Counted from the first letter of the stretch, positions 37,557-46,588 are shown. The stretch: DNA of 64,000 bases from Modestobacter versicolor (GCF_014195485.1 NZ_JACIBU010000002.1:124001-188000); one strand, 5' to 3'. Numbers and translations are program-made. The notes: generated by a model from the letters alone, not told the origin.

Positions 37557-38762
37557 TCACCGGGGCCGCCGTCCCCGCGGCCGGTCGGGCGGCGTCACCC
37601 GCCAGCCTGTGCCGGTCCACTCGACCAGGTCGTGCAGCTCCAGCACGGGCAGCACGCGGAGCACGTCGACCACCTCGCAGCCGGCGATGGTGGCCAGCCG
37701 CTCGGGCGGCACCCCGGTGCGCACCGGGCAGGCGTCGAGCACCCGGCGGGCGACGTCGGACAACGAGTCGAGCGCCGAACCCGGCCGCGCCGCGGGGTCG
37801 GCCAGGTCCGCACCCAGCCGGCCCACCTGCTGGAGCACCTCGGCCGCGGTGGTCACCAGCGTCACCTGGCGCTCGGTGTCCCGCAGCAGCTCGTGGCAGC
37901 CGACGCTCATCGCCGAGGTGACCGGCCCGGGCAGGGCCATCACCTGCCGTCCCAGGTCACGGGCCCGTTTGCCGGTCGCCAGCGCACCGGACCGCGCTGC
38001 TGCCTCCACCACCACCGTGCCCCGGGTGAGCGCGGCGATCAGCCGGTTGCGCACCAGGAAGCGGTGCCGCAGCGGCGCGCAGCCCGGCGGCCACTCGCTG
38101 ACCAGCAGCCCCTCCTCGAGCACCCGGTGGAACAGCGCGGAGTGGGAGTGCGGGTAGGCCCGGTCGACGCCGCAGGCGAGCACCGCGACGGTCGGCGCCC
38201 CTGCCGCCAGCGCGCCCCGGTGGGCGGCGGCGTCGATGCCGAACGCGCCGCCGGAGACGATCGTCCAGCCCCGCTCCCCCAGCCCGTGCGCCAGCTCGGC
38301 CGCCACGTGCTCCCCGTACGCCGTGGAGGCCCGAGAGCCCACCAGCGCCACCGACCGGTCGACCAGCTCGTCCAGCCCGCGGTCACCGCGCACCCAGAGC
38401 GCCAGCGGAGGGACGAGGGCCTGCGTGCGGTCGGGCTGGTCGCGCCGCTCCACCGGGATGTCGTGCGCGGCCAGCGTCAGGCAGTGCAGGGTCAGCGCGG
38501 GCCACTCGTCGTCCTCCGGCACGACCAGGCGCGCGCCGCAGCGCTCGGCGCGCAGCAGGTCGTCGGCGCTGACGTCCTCGGCGGCGCGCTTGCCGACCAG
38601 TGCCTGCACCGCGGGTGGGGCCTCTCCGCGCCGGAGCGCCCGGTGGGCGTCCACCGGGCCGACGCGCTGCACGAACCGCCACACGTCCACCGACCCCGGT
38701 TCGACCGCCCGGGACAGCCACGCCCGGGCGAGCCGGACGTCCCACCCGGCCGCCGCGCTCAC
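37557..38762 (-). CDS. dprA: DNA processing protein DprA (Smf)
   Basis: DprA binds incoming single-stranded DNA and loads RecA in natural transformation; it is also widespread in bacteria not known to be competent. The 401-residue protein has a SAM-like N-terminus (RLARAWLSRAVEPGS), the Rossmann core (VALVGSRASTAYGE, VSGGAFGIDAAAHRGALA, AVLACGVDRAYPHSH, RFLVRNRLIAAL) and a winged-helix C-terminus. The GTG start overlaps the comM stop (GTGA). The open frame that continues upstream is antisense-frame noise within comM. Confidence 0.93.
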   Translation of the reverse strand: MSAAAGWDVRLARAWLSRAVEPGSVDVWRFVQRVGPVDAHRALRRGEAPPAVQALVGKRAAEDVSADDLLRAERCGARLVVPEDDEWPALTLHCLTLAAHDIPVERRDQPDRTQALVPPLALWVRGDRGLDELVDRSVALVGSRASTAYGEHVAAELAHGLGERGWTIVSGGAFGIDAAAHRGALAAGAPTVAVLACGVDRAYPHSHSALFHRVLEEGLLVSEWPPGCAPLRHRFLVRNRLIAALTRGTVVVEAAARSGALATGKRARDLGRQVMALPGPVTSAMSVGCHELLRDTERQVTLVTTAAEVLQQVGRLGADLADPAARPGSALDSLSDVARRVLDACPVRTGVPPERLATIAGCEVVDVLRVLPVLELHDLVEWTGTGWRVTPPDRPRGRRPR

Positions 38763-40279
38763 GCCGCCACCCGCTGCAGCCGCATGCCGAGGGCCTCGGC
38801 GACCTGGTCGGGGCCGGGCGTGGTCGCCCCGGCCAGGTCCGCCAGCGTCCAGGCGACCCGGAGCACCCGGTCGAAGCCGCGCACCGACAGCGCGCCGCGT
38901 TCCAGGGCTCGCTCGGCCAGCGCCAGCGAGCTGCGCCCCACCGGCCAGCGGTCGCGGAGCAGCCGGCCGGGCACCTGGCTGTTCAGCGACAACCCGGTGC
39001 CGGCCATCCGTGCAGCCGCCGTGGCACGAGCCAGCCGGACCCGACGGGCGACCACGGCCGTCGACTCGGGCCGTCCGGTGCCGTCCAGCCACGCGGCCCG
39101 GGTGACCGGCGGCAGCGTCACCCGCAGGTCGATCCGGTCCAGCAGCGGACCGGACAGCCGGGACTGGTAGCGCCGGCGCTCGAGCGGGCTGCAGGTGCAG
39201 GCGGTGTCGCCCGCGGCACTGGCGCAGGGGCAGGGGTTGGCCGCCAGCACCAGCTGCGCCTGGCACGGGAAGGTCGCCGAGCCGTTGGCCCGGTGGATGG
39301 TGACCGAGCCGCGCTCCAGCGGCTGGCGCAACGTGTCGAGCACCGACCGGGGGAACTCCGGTGCCTCGTCCAGGAAGAGGACACCGCGGTGCGCCCGGCA
39401 CAGCGCGCCCGGGCGGATCTGCCCGGACCCACCGCCGACGAGCGCGGCCATCGTCGCCGAGTGGTGCGGCGCCTCGAAGGTCGGCCGGGTCACCAGCGGT
39501 GCTCCGGGCGGCAGGGTGCCGGCGATCGAGGCGATCGCGGTGACCTCCAGCGCCGCCTGCTCGTCCAGCGGGGGCAGCAGGCCCGGCAGCCGCTCGGCGA
39601 GCATCGTCTTCCCGGCGCCGGGCGGGCCGGTCAGGAAGACGTGGTGCCCACCTGCGGCGGCCACCTCCACCGCCCGCCGGCCGGCCGCCTGACCCACGAC
39701 GTCGGCGAGGTCCGGCCCGGGCGGTGGCGGGCTCGCCGCTGCCCGCTCGTGCGGCGTCAGCGGGCCCCTGCCCGCGAGGTGGGCCACGACCTGCCCGAGG
39801 CTGCCGGCGGCGAGCACCTCGATGCCCTCGACGAGGCCGGCCTCGTCGGCGTTGTCCCGGGGCACCACGACCTGCCGGTGACCGGCGCGGGCAGCGGCCA
39901 GCACGGCGGGCAGCACCCCGCGGACCGCCCGCAGCGAGCCGTCCAGGCCGAGCTCGCCCAGCAGCACCAGGTCGCGCACGCGCCCCGCCGGGAGCACCTT
40001 GGCCGCGGCGAGCACGGCCACCGCGAGCGCGAGGTCGAACCCGCTGCCCTGCTTGGGCATCGCGGCCGGCGACAGCCCGATCGTCACCCGGCGCAGCGGG
40101 AACTCGTGACCGGTGTTGACCACGGCGGCCCGCACCCGGTCCACCGACTGCCGCACGACGGCGTCGGGCAGCCCGACGAGGGCGACGGTCGGCACCCCGG
40201 CCGCCAGGTCGACCTCCACCTCGACCATCGCCCCCTGCACGCCGGCCAGCCCCACCGACCAGGTCCGCGCGAGCGCCAT
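38759..40279 (-). CDS. comM: ComM/YifB-type Mg-chelatase-like AAA+ ATPase
   Basis: ComM is a hexameric helicase that promotes branch migration during natural transformation in Vibrio; YifB homologues are widespread. The 506-residue protein has an N-terminal Lon-like domain (VEVDLAAGVPTVALVGLPDA, NTGHEFPLRRVTIGLSPA), the Walker A motif GPPGAGKTM, Walker B LFLDEAPEF, and the cysteine-bearing insert NPCPCASAAGDTACTCS typical of the family. It overlaps yraN by one base (TGATG) and dprA by four. Confidence 0.93.
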   Translation of the reverse strand: MALARTWSVGLAGVQGAMVEVEVDLAAGVPTVALVGLPDAVVRQSVDRVRAAVVNTGHEFPLRRVTIGLSPAAMPKQGSGFDLALAVAVLAAAKVLPAGRVRDLVLLGELGLDGSLRAVRGVLPAVLAAARAGHRQVVVPRDNADEAGLVEGIEVLAAGSLGQVVAHLAGRGPLTPHERAAASPPPPGPDLADVVGQAAGRRAVEVAAAGGHHVFLTGPPGAGKTMLAERLPGLLPPLDEQAALEVTAIASIAGTLPPGAPLVTRPTFEAPHHSATMAALVGGGSGQIRPGALCRAHRGVLFLDEAPEFPRSVLDTLRQPLERGSVTIHRANGSATFPCQAQLVLAANPCPCASAAGDTACTCSPLERRRYQSRLSGPLLDRIDLRVTLPPVTRAAWLDGTGRPESTAVVARRVRLARATAAARMAGTGLSLNSQVPGRLLRDRWPVGRSSLALAERALERGALSVRGFDRVLRVAWTLADLAGATTPGPDQVAEALGMRLQRVAA

Positions 40280-40683
40280 CAGAACGCGTTCCGCAGGTGG
40301 GTGACCTCGACCGGGCCGGCGACCGGGACGTGCACGCCGACGACGTCGAAGCGCAGGTCCGGTGCGTGGTGGTCGTGCGCCGCCAGCCAGGAGCGGGCAA
40401 GCAGCCGGAGCCGCCGCCGCTTGGCCGCGGTCACCGCCTCGGCGGGGTGCCCGAAGCCGGTGCCGGTGCGGGTCTTCACCTCGCAGAAGACCAGCGCGTC
40501 GCCGTCCCGGGCGACCACGTCCAGCTCGCCCTCGCGGCAGCGCCAGTTGCGGTCGAGGACCTGCAGCCCGGCGTCGGTCAGCGCCCGGACGGCGACCCGC
40601 TCGCCGTAGGCGCCGAGCGCCGCGCGGTGGTCCGGCGGGGAGTTCTCAGGAGTGGGCACCCGTCGACCGTGACGGCCGGGCAC
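40279..40683 (-). CDS. YraN family (UPF0102) endonuclease-like protein
   Basis: A 134-residue protein with the YraN pattern LGAYGERVAVRALTDAG, DRNWRCREGELDVVARDGDALVFCEVKTRTG, which is a PD-(D/E)xK nuclease-like core (Glu-Asp/Glu-x-Lys in ELD...EVK). Biological role is unresolved. It heads the yraN-comM-dprA operon found in most actinobacteria. Confidence 0.9.
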   Translation of the reverse strand: MPGRHGRRVPTPENSPPDHRAALGAYGERVAVRALTDAGLQVLDRNWRCREGELDVVARDGDALVFCEVKTRTGTGFGHPAEAVTAAKRRRLRLLARSWLAAHDHHAPDLRFDVVGVHVPVAGPVEVTHLRNAF

Positions 40684-40790
40684 GGCGCCCGGGAAGAGCT
40701 CGGGCGTGGCTGTGGACGGCGCCCCCGGCTGTGGACGACGGGGGGCCGGTCGCCCTCAGCGCGGGTCAGGCTGCCGGGGTGCAGACGAGA

Positions 40791-41111
40791 TCAGGGCAGG
40801 CGCGGCTGGTCCGGCAGCTCGAGGTCGGGCTTGTCGAGCTCCTCGACGTTGACGTCCTTGAACGTCACCACCCGCACGTTCTTCACGAACCGGGCCGGGC
40901 GGTACATGTCCCACACCCAGGCGTCGGAGAGCTTCAGCTCGAAGAACACCTCTCCCCCGGCGTCCCGGACCTGGAGGTCCACGCTGTTGGCCAGGTAGAA
41001 GCGCCGCTCCGTCTCCACGACGTAGGAGAACTGGCGGACGATGTCCTTGTACTCGCGATAGAGCTGCAGCTCCATCTCGGTCTCGTACTTCTCGAGGTCC
41101 TCGGTGCTCAT
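40791..41111 (-). CDS. DUF2469 protein
   Basis: A 106-residue, highly conserved actinobacterial protein of unknown function. Family hallmarks include MSAEDLEKYETEMELQLYREY-like start (here MSTEDLEKYETEMELQLYRE), FSYVVETERRFYLANSVDL, FFELKLSDAWVWDMYRPARF and VKNVRVVTFKDVNVEELDKPDL. It follows rnhB by 28 bases, as in Rv2901c-Rv2902c. Confidence 0.92.
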   Translation of the reverse strand: MSTEDLEKYETEMELQLYREYKDIVRQFSYVVETERRFYLANSVDLQVRDAGGEVFFELKLSDAWVWDMYRPARFVKNVRVVTFKDVNVEELDKPDLELPDQPRLP

Positions 41112-41133
41112 CGCGCGTGCTCCATCGGTGCCG

Positions 41134-41169
41134 GGGACATCAGTGCTGGGACATCAGTGCGGGGACATC
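41134..41169 (-). repeat. 2.6 copies of a 14-bp direct repeat across the rnhB stop codon
   Basis: The unit gggacatcagtgc recurs at 41134 and 41148 with a partial copy from 41162, a 14-base period. The repeat includes the rnhB stop codon and its last codons, so the C-terminus of RNase HII is set by it. Possibly a recent slippage duplication. Confidence 0.75.
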
Positions 41170-41946
41170 TGGTGTTCGGTCGTCGGCTGCTGGGACGACG
41201 GCTTCCCGACCATCATCGTGCATGCCGGCCCGGGACGGCAGGCCCGCGGCCCGCGCGGCGTGTGCGTCCCGCGCCCGGGCCACGTTGACGAAGCGCATCC
41301 GGTGCTCCGGGCAGGGCCCGTGCTCGTCGAGGGCGGCGCTGTGCACGTCGGTGATGTAGCCCTTGTGCTCGGCGAAGCCGTACTGCGGGAAGCGCTCGTG
41401 CAGCTCGGTCATCGTCCGGTCCCGGGTCACCTTCGCCAGCACCGAGGCGGCGGCCACGCAGGCTGCCACCCGGTCGCCCTTCCACACCGCCAGCGAGGGC
41501 TGGGACAGCCCGCTGACCGGGAAGCCGTCGGTGAGCACGTAGTCCGGCGCGAGCTCCAGCGCGCGGACCGCGCGGCGGAGCGCCTCGATGTTGGTCACGT
41601 GCATGCCGCGGGCGTCGAGGTCGCCCACCGGGATGGCCACCACCGACCAGGCCAGCGCGCGGTCGACCACCTCGGCGTAGACCTCCTCGCGGGTGGCCGG
41701 GGTGAGCAGCTTGGAGTCCGCCAGGCCCGGGACCCGGCCGCGTCGGCCGGCCGGCAGCACGCACGCCGCGGCCACCAGGGGCCCGGCGCAGGCGCCGCGG
41801 CCCGCCTCGTCGGCACCGGCGATCGCGGAGAACCCGCGCCGGCGCAGCGACCGTTCCATCACCCAGAGGGCGTCGGCGGGGTCGTCGTCGGTCGGGCGCG
41901 GGCGCCCCGGCGAGCGGGACGCGGCAGGAGCGGGTCGAGCAGCCAT
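41140..41946 (-). CDS. rnhB: Ribonuclease HII
   Basis: RNase HII removes single ribonucleotides and RNA primers from DNA. The catalytic cluster is in AIAGADEAGRGACAGPLVAAA (Asp46, Glu47), with further motifs LADSKLLTPATREE, DYVLTDGFPV, CVAAASVLAKVTRDR and FAEHKGYITDVHSAAL. The 268-residue length includes about 35 extra N-terminal residues and a non-conserved tail formed in part by the 14-bp repeat. ATG at 41944-41946. Confidence 0.95.
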   Translation of the reverse strand: MAARPAPAASRSPGRPRPTDDDPADALWVMERSLRRRGFSAIAGADEAGRGACAGPLVAAACVLPAGRRGRVPGLADSKLLTPATREEVYAEVVDRALAWSVVAIPVGDLDARGMHVTNIEALRRAVRALELAPDYVLTDGFPVSGLSQPSLAVWKGDRVAACVAAASVLAKVTRDRTMTELHERFPQYGFAEHKGYITDVHSAALDEHGPCPEHRMRFVNVARARDAHAARAAGLPSRAGMHDDGREAVVPAADDRTPDVPALMSQH

Positions 41947-42010
41947 CGCCTCCCGACACTACGTCGGGGGGACGACGGCGCGGGAGCCACCACCGGCGGC
42001 AGCGAGAGCA

Positions 42011-42050
42011 CCACGAGCCGATCCCCGGGGGAACGGGGACCGGCTCGTGG
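42011..42050 (-). terminator. Long hairpin after the response regulator gene
   Basis: CCACGAGCCGATCCCCG (42011-42027) pairs with 42034-42050 over 17 bases with one A-C mismatch, and a 6-base loop. It is 124 bases after the regulator's stop and 65 bases before rnhB begins, so it probably separates the two transcripts. No U-tract follows. Confidence 0.65.
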
Positions 42051-42173
42051 CGGCCTGCCCGACCGGCGTGCGCCGACCGGACCGGCCTGCCGGGACGGGG
42101 TCCGTCCCGGGGTGGGGGCCGGCCCGGGCGCCGTGGGGTCAGGCGCCCGGACCGACGTCTCGCTCCGGCCGGC

Positions 42174-42887
42174 TCAGATCCCGGTGGAGGTCAGGGAGTG
42201 GGCACCGCAGGTGCACCCGGGGCTGCGCACGCCGTTGCGGGCGGAGAGGACCAGGGAGACCGCGTGCGCCCGGTCACGGGCACCCAGCTTGCGCAGGATC
42301 GCCTTCACGTGGGACTTCACCGTGTCCTCGGAGATGAACAGGTTCTTCCCGATCTGCCGGTTCGACTGCCCCTGCAGCAGCTCGTCGAGCACGTCGGACT
42401 CCCGACGGGTCAACGGCACCTCCGGGGTCAGCTCGCGGGCCACCGGCACCTCACCGGCCTCCCCACGACGGATCTGCGGGTCCACCACCGTCCGACCGGC
42501 CCGAGCCGCCAGCACCGCCCAGCCCAGCAACGTCGGCGAGGTGTTCATCAGCAGGTAGCCACGCACACCGGCAGCCAGCGCCTCGTTGACCACAGCCGGG
42601 TCCTCCGAGGTCGCCAGCGCCACGATCGCCAGCGTCGGGAACCGCCGCCGCAGGTCCCGGCACGCGTTCAGCGTCGCACCACGACCGGCACCCAGCTCCA
42701 CGACCACCGCGTCCGGGCGGGCGGTCTCGGCCAGCGTCAGCGCCCGCCGCGGCTCACCGGGAGTGCCCACCGCCTGCAGACCGGCGGTCTCGTTGACCAT
42801 GCCGATCAGCCCACGGCGCAGCACCGGCGCGTCGGCCAGGATCAGGACGCGGGTGACGCCGCGCGAAGCGGCCAGAGGGGTGGACAC
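42174..42887 (-). CDS. LuxR/NarL-type regulator with degenerate receiver domain
   Basis: A 237-residue protein with a receiver-like domain (about 12-135) and a GerE helix-turn-helix (LTRRESDVLDELLQGQSNRQI, FISEDTVKSHVKAILRKLGA). In the receiver, the phospho-acceptor position is Glu64 (PDAVVVELG) rather than Asp, the acidic pair is reduced to one Asp (LILADAP), and the usual Lys is replaced (YLLMNTSP). It should therefore not be controlled by phosphotransfer. No kinase is adjacent. The GTG at 42885-42887 has GGAGA 7 bases upstream; an ATG at 42980 is in frame but runs through AT-rich, poorly coding sequence. Confidence 0.85.
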   Translation of the reverse strand: MSTPLAASRGVTRVLILADAPVLRRGLIGMVNETAGLQAVGTPGEPRRALTLAETARPDAVVVELGAGRGATLNACRDLRRRFPTLAIVALATSEDPAVVNEALAAGVRGYLLMNTSPTLLGWAVLAARAGRTVVDPQIRRGEAGEVPVARELTPEVPLTRRESDVLDELLQGQSNRQIGKNLFISEDTVKSHVKAILRKLGARDRAHAVSLVLSARNGVRSPGCTCGAHSLTSTGI

Positions 42888-42986
42888 AGCTGGTTCTCCA
42901 TTCACATCCGATGACTTGCTGCTGTCTCCATCGGAAGGGTGAACGGAGTTCTTTAACTTCTTTTTGCAGATCCGCGCCATTCCTCG

Positions 42987-43004
42987 GCCATTCCGGAGAA
43001 TGGC
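42987..43004 (-). terminator. Small hairpin after lepB
   Basis: GCCATTC pairs with GAATGGC with a 4-base loop (GCCATTCCGGAGAATGGC on the plus strand). It is 18 bases after the lepB stop and before an AT-rich stretch (42950-42968) that likely holds the regulator's promoter. Confidence 0.5.
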
Positions 43005-43021
43005 TGAGCGCAGTACCGGGC

Positions 43022-44104
43022 TCAGTCGGAGCCGGTCTCCCGCGCCGGGCGGGTCTGGGCCGGCCGGCGGATGCGCCGCCAGCCGGTGCGCGGTGGGCGC
43101 CGCGACGGCCCGGTCAGCCGCGCACGCCTGCTCCGCCGGCGGCGGCGCCAGGCGGTCAGCGGCACCGCCCCGGTCAGCCCGAGGACGTAGGGGGCGGCCA
43201 CCGCGGCGGCGCCCTGCACGAGCGGCATCGGAGCGGCCGCGCCGGGCATGCCTTGGTCGTCGGTGCCCTGGATGTCCGGGCTGTCCAGCAGGGTGAACCG
43301 GTCCAGCGGCCAGACGATGAGCGCGCCCTTGCCGATGACGTCGTCGACGGCGATCGTGCCGCTGTACTGGTCGGTGACGTGCCGCCGGGAGTCCGACGAG
43401 GCCGAGCGGTGGTCGCCCATCACCCACAGCCGCCCCTCGGGCACGGTGACCGGGTCGAACTCACGCCCGAGCGAGCCACCGCCCAGCGGGGAGTCCTGGT
43501 AGATGTACGGCTCGTCCAGCGGCTCGCCGTCGACCAGCACGCGCCCCTCGGCGTCGCAGCACTCGACGGTCTGACCGGCCGTGGCGATGACCCGCTTGAC
43601 GTAGTCGTCCTCGCTGGGCGGCGCCACCCCGATCGCCCGGCCGAGGCCCAGCAGCGCGCCGGAGAACCAGTTGCTCGGCTCGCTGACGGTGATCTCCGGG
43701 GACCAGGTGTCCGGGCCGCGGAACACCACGATGTCGCCGGGCTCGGGCTCGCCGAACCAGTAGGGCACCTTGTTGACCAGCACCCGGTCGCCGGTGCACC
43801 CGGTGCACCCGTGCAGCGTCTGCTCCATCGAGCCCGACGGGATGAAGAACGCCTGGATCAGGAAGGTCTTCACCAGCAGGGCCAGCACGAAGGCGATGAC
43901 CAGCAGCACCGGCAGCTCGCGAAGCAGCGAGCCCTTCTTCTTGGCCGCGCCGGCCCGGCCGCGACCTCGGCGGCCGCCCGCCGCGGGGACGGCGGCGCTC
44001 GCTCCCCCGGCCGGTGGGGCGACCCCGTCGGAGCCGGACTCGTCGGTGGCGGACTGCCCGGTTGCGCGGGGGTCGGCAGGCTCAGTGGGCCCGTGCGTGC
44101 TCAT
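43022..44104 (-). CDS. lepB: Signal peptidase I
   Basis: LepB removes signal peptides from Sec and Tat exported proteins on the outer face of the membrane. The 360-residue protein has a 55-residue disordered N-terminus, one membrane segment (LPVLLVIAFVLALLVKTFLI), catalytic Ser92 in IPSGSMEQTL, catalytic Lys170 in DDYVKRVIA and the box GDHRSASSDSR. A second membrane segment may lie near the C-terminus (AAVAAPYVLGLTGAVPL), followed by a strongly basic tail. ATG at 44102-44104; the rplS-lepB-rnhB order is standard. Confidence 0.95.
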   Translation of the reverse strand: MSTHGPTEPADPRATGQSATDESGSDGVAPPAGGASAAVPAAGGRRGRGRAGAAKKKGSLLRELPVLLVIAFVLALLVKTFLIQAFFIPSGSMEQTLHGCTGCTGDRVLVNKVPYWFGEPEPGDIVVFRGPDTWSPEITVSEPSNWFSGALLGLGRAIGVAPPSEDDYVKRVIATAGQTVECCDAEGRVLVDGEPLDEPYIYQDSPLGGGSLGREFDPVTVPEGRLWVMGDHRSASSDSRRHVTDQYSGTIAVDDVIGKGALIVWPLDRFTLLDSPDIQGTDDQGMPGAAAPMPLVQGAAAVAAPYVLGLTGAVPLTAWRRRRRSRRARLTGPSRRPPRTGWRRIRRPAQTRPARETGSD

Positions 44105-44195
44105 CGGGGCCAGCCTACGGTCCGCCCCGGGCCTCGCAGGTCGACCCGCCCGGCGGCCGCCGTCCGGCGGTCGGCGCCGCCCGGCCCCCGACGCA

Positions 44196-44232
44196 CGAAC
44201 GGGCCGGCTGCGCAGTGCAGCCGGCCCGTTCG
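44196..44232 (-). terminator. Perfect 16-bp hairpin after rplS
   Basis: CGAACGGGCCGGCTGC (44196-44211) pairs without mismatch with 44217-44232 around a 5-base loop, 14 bases after the rplS stop. It is the strongest terminator-like structure in the window, though no U-tract follows. Confidence 0.78.
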
Positions 44233-44246
44233 GGGAGTGCGGGGTG

Positions 44247-44603
44247 TCAGCGGACGACAGCCTCGCGCTTCTCCTTGATCTTGGCGGCCTTGCCGCGCAG
44301 CTCGCGGAGGTAGTACAGCTTGGCCCGGCGGACGTCACCGCGGGTCAGCACCTCGATCTTCTCCACGACGGGGGTGTGCACCGGGAAGGTGCGCTCCACG
44401 CCGACGCCGAAGCTGACCTTGCGGACGGTGAAGGTCTCGCGGATGCCGCCGCCCTGGCGCCGGATGATGACGCCCTGGAAGACCTGGACACGCGAGCGGT
44501 TGCCCTCGATGACCCGCACGTGCACCTTGACGGTGTCGCCGGGGCGGAAGTCGGGGATGTCGTCGCGCAGCGACGCAGCGTCGAGGGCGTCCAGGGTGTT
44601 CAT
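44247..44603 (-). CDS. rplS: 50S ribosomal protein L19
   Basis: L19 lies at the 30S-50S interface. The 118-residue protein has [31 protein letters not shown] in pieces ([28 protein letters not shown]), [20 protein letters not shown] and [23 protein letters not shown] at 44601-44603. It has its own upstream region (44604-44776, no gene seen) and a strong terminator, so it may be a separate transcript. Confidence 0.97.
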   Translation of the reverse strand: MNTLDALDAASLRDDIPDFRPGDTVKVHVRVIEGNRSRVQVFQGVIIRRQGGGIRETFTVRKVSFGVGVERTFPVHTPVVEKIEVLTRGDVRRAKLYYLRELRGKAAKIKEKREAVVR

Positions 44604-44776
44604 CGCAGCAGTCCTCAGTCCTAGCGGGAAACTCAGCTCGGGCAAGCTCAGTGGTACGGGCAGCGGTGTCCCGGTGCATCCGTACCGGGTGGCTGCGCTC
44701 CGCTGCCCCGGAGGGGCAGGAAGCCACCGTCGACGCGAGCCGACGGCCTGCAGCAGCTCTCTACTGTGCCACATCT

Positions 44777-45286
44777 TCAGTCGACGATGCGCGGCGGCCC
44801 CGTCCACGGACCCGCCAGCACCAGCGGGAGCACCCGCGCCAGCTCCCGGGGGGCGAACGTCGCCGTCCCCGCGGCGATCTCGTCGAGACCCCACCAGCGG
44901 TGCGGCTCGTCGTCGGCCAGCTCCTGCGCGGTGCGACCGGCGGTGTCCACCTCGTGCTCGACCCCGCGCAGCACGAAGTAGCTCTCCCGCGCGTCGACGA
45001 GCTCGCCACCCCACGGCGTCAGGTGCCGGCGGAACCAGACCGGGCCCTCCAGCTCGGCCGGCGCCACGAGCAGCCCGATCTCCTCGGCGAGCTCGCGGAC
45101 GGCGGCCGTGCGCAGGTCCTCGCCGTCCTCCACGCCCCCGCCGGGGGTGTACCACCACTCCACCGGGGCCTCGGGCGGCGGCGCGTGCCCGCGCGACCCC
45201 AGCAGGAGCACCCGCTGCTCCCGGTCCAGCACGAGCACCCGGCTGGTCGGCCGCACCCGCGCGCCGGTTCCGCGGGGGCCGGTCAC
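44777..45286 (-). CDS. NUDIX hydrolase
   Basis: A 169-residue pyrophosphohydrolase. The Nudix box is complete: [25 protein letters not shown], quoted as GGVEDGED then [10 protein letters not shown], fitting GX5EX7REUXEEXGU. Upstream [17 protein letters not shown] is the usual first strand. Substrate is unknown. The GTG start overlaps the trmD stop (GTGA), so it is coupled to trmD. The longer open frame upstream is a shadow of trmD. Confidence 0.9.
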   Translation of the reverse strand: MTGPRGTGARVRPTSRVLVLDREQRVLLLGSRGHAPPPEAPVEWWYTPGGGVEDGEDLRTAAVRELAEEIGLLVAPAELEGPVWFRRHLTPWGGELVDARESYFVLRGVEHEVDTAGRTAQELADDEPHRWWGLDEIAAGTATFAPRELARVLPLVLAGPWTGPPRIVD

Positions 45287-46032
45287 GCGGAGGGGTCGGC
45301 GTCGAGCGCGGCCCGGTCGGCGGCGTCCAGCGCCCCGTCCGGGAGCGCCGCGAACAGGTCGGGACGGCGGTCGGCGGTGCGGCGCAGCGACTGCGCGCGC
45401 CGCCAGCGGGCGATGGCGGCGTGGTCGCCCGACAGCAGCACCGGCGGCACCTCGTGCCCGCGCCAGCTCGCCGGGCGGGTGTAGGAGGGTCCCTCGAGCA
45501 GCCCGTCGGCGTGCGAGTCGAACTCCACGGACTCGGCGTTGCCCACCACCCCGGGGATCAGCCGGGTGACCGCCTCGACCATGACCAGGACCGCGGACTC
45601 CCCACCGGCGAGCACGTAGTCGCCGATGGAGACCTCCGACACCGGGCCGGCCCCGGCCGCCCAGTCGGCGACCCGCTGGTCGATGCCCTCGTAACGACCG
45701 CAGGCGAAGACCAGCCCGGGCTCGGTCGCCCACTGCGCCGCCAGGGCCTGGGTGAACGGCCGGCCCGCCGGGGTGGGCACGACGAGCCGGGTGCCGGGCG
45801 GGCGCACGGCCTCCAGCGCCCTCCCCCACGGCTCCGGGCGCATGACCATCCCGGGCCCGCCGCCGTACGGGGAGTCGTCGACCGTCCGGTGCACGTCGTC
45901 GGTCCACTGGCGCAGGTCGTGCACGCCGATCTCGACCAGGCCGCGCTGGGCCGCCTTGCCGAGCAGCGACTGGCCCAGCGGGGCGAGGTACTCGGGGAAG
46001 ATCGTCAGGACGTCGACGCGGAACGGCGTCAC
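45283..46032 (-). CDS. trmD: tRNA (guanine37-N1)-methyltransferase
   Basis: TrmD makes m1G37 in tRNAs that read CNN codons and so prevents +1 frameshifting. The 249-residue SPOUT protein has [45 protein letters not shown] and [15 protein letters not shown], which forms the SAM knot. GTG at 46030-46032 overlaps the rimM stop. Order rpsP-khpA-rimM-trmD-rplS is nearly universal; here a Nudix gene is inserted before rplS. Confidence 0.96.
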   Translation of the reverse strand: MTPFRVDVLTIFPEYLAPLGQSLLGKAAQRGLVEIGVHDLRQWTDDVHRTVDDSPYGGGPGMVMRPEPWGRALEAVRPPGTRLVVPTPAGRPFTQALAAQWATEPGLVFACGRYEGIDQRVADWAAGAGPVSEVSIGDYVLAGGESAVLVMVEAVTRLIPGVVGNAESVEFDSHADGLLEGPSYTRPASWRGHEVPPVLLSGDHAAIARWRRAQSLRRTADRRPDLFAALPDGALDAADRAALDADPSA

Positions 46033-46544
46033 AGGTCGAGCAGCCCCTCGGGCGGGTCGACGACCACCCGTCCGCCCGCCAGGTCGACCGTGGGGACGAT
46101 GGCGCTGACGAAGGGCACCAGCAGGTCGGCGGCGCCCGGGCGGCGGACGACGAGCAGCTCGGTGCCCTCGTGCCGCACCCCGGTCACCTCGCCGAGCGGG
46201 GTGCCGTCGGGCAGCACGGCGGCCAGCCCGACCAGCTGGTGGTCGTAGAAGGAGTCCGGGTCGTCGAGCTCGGGGAGCTCCTCGACCGGGACCAGCAGCT
46301 GGGTGTTGCGCAGCGCATCGGCGCCCTCGCGGTCGACCACGACCTCGCCGTCCGGGCCGGCCAGGGTGAGCAGCAGCGTGCCGCTGTGCCAGCGCATGCC
46401 GGCGACGGTGAGCGGACCGCGCGACGCGGGCTCGGTGAGCAGCGTCGCCCCGGGGGCGAAGCGGAGGTCGGGGTCGTCGGTGCGGACCTCGACGGTCACC
46501 TGACCACGAACACCGTGGGGTCGGCCGATGCGGCCGACCACCAC
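46029..46544 (-). CDS. rimM: Ribosome maturation factor RimM
   Basis: RimM binds S19 and helps mature the 30S head. The 171-residue protein has [24 protein letters not shown], the RimM domain, and the PRC barrel with [20 protein letters not shown] and [29 protein letters not shown] in pieces. GTG start 44 bases after khpA. Overlaps trmD by four bases. Confidence 0.95.
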   Translation of the reverse strand: MVVGRIGRPHGVRGQVTVEVRTDDPDLRFAPGATLLTEPASRGPLTVAGMRWHSGTLLLTLAGPDGEVVVDREGADALRNTQLLVPVEELPELDDPDSFYDHQLVGLAAVLPDGTPLGEVTGVRHEGTELLVVRRPGAADLLVPFVSAIVPTVDLAGGRVVVDPPEGLLDL

Positions 46545-46588
46545 GGTGTCGGTGGACTGCGGGGTGGCGCCGGAGGCGCCGGGAGTGC

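Noticed and set aside
37557-40683. dprA-comM as a natural competence locus
   Set aside because: These genes are kept in most actinobacteria regardless of competence; no comEC, comEA or pilus gene is in the window.
42888-42980. N-terminal extension of the response regulator from an ATG at 42980
   Set aside because: The extra 31 codons use AAA and TTA in an AT-rich stretch unlike the rest of the genome, and GAGGA abuts the ATG with no spacing. The GTG at 42887 has a proper site.
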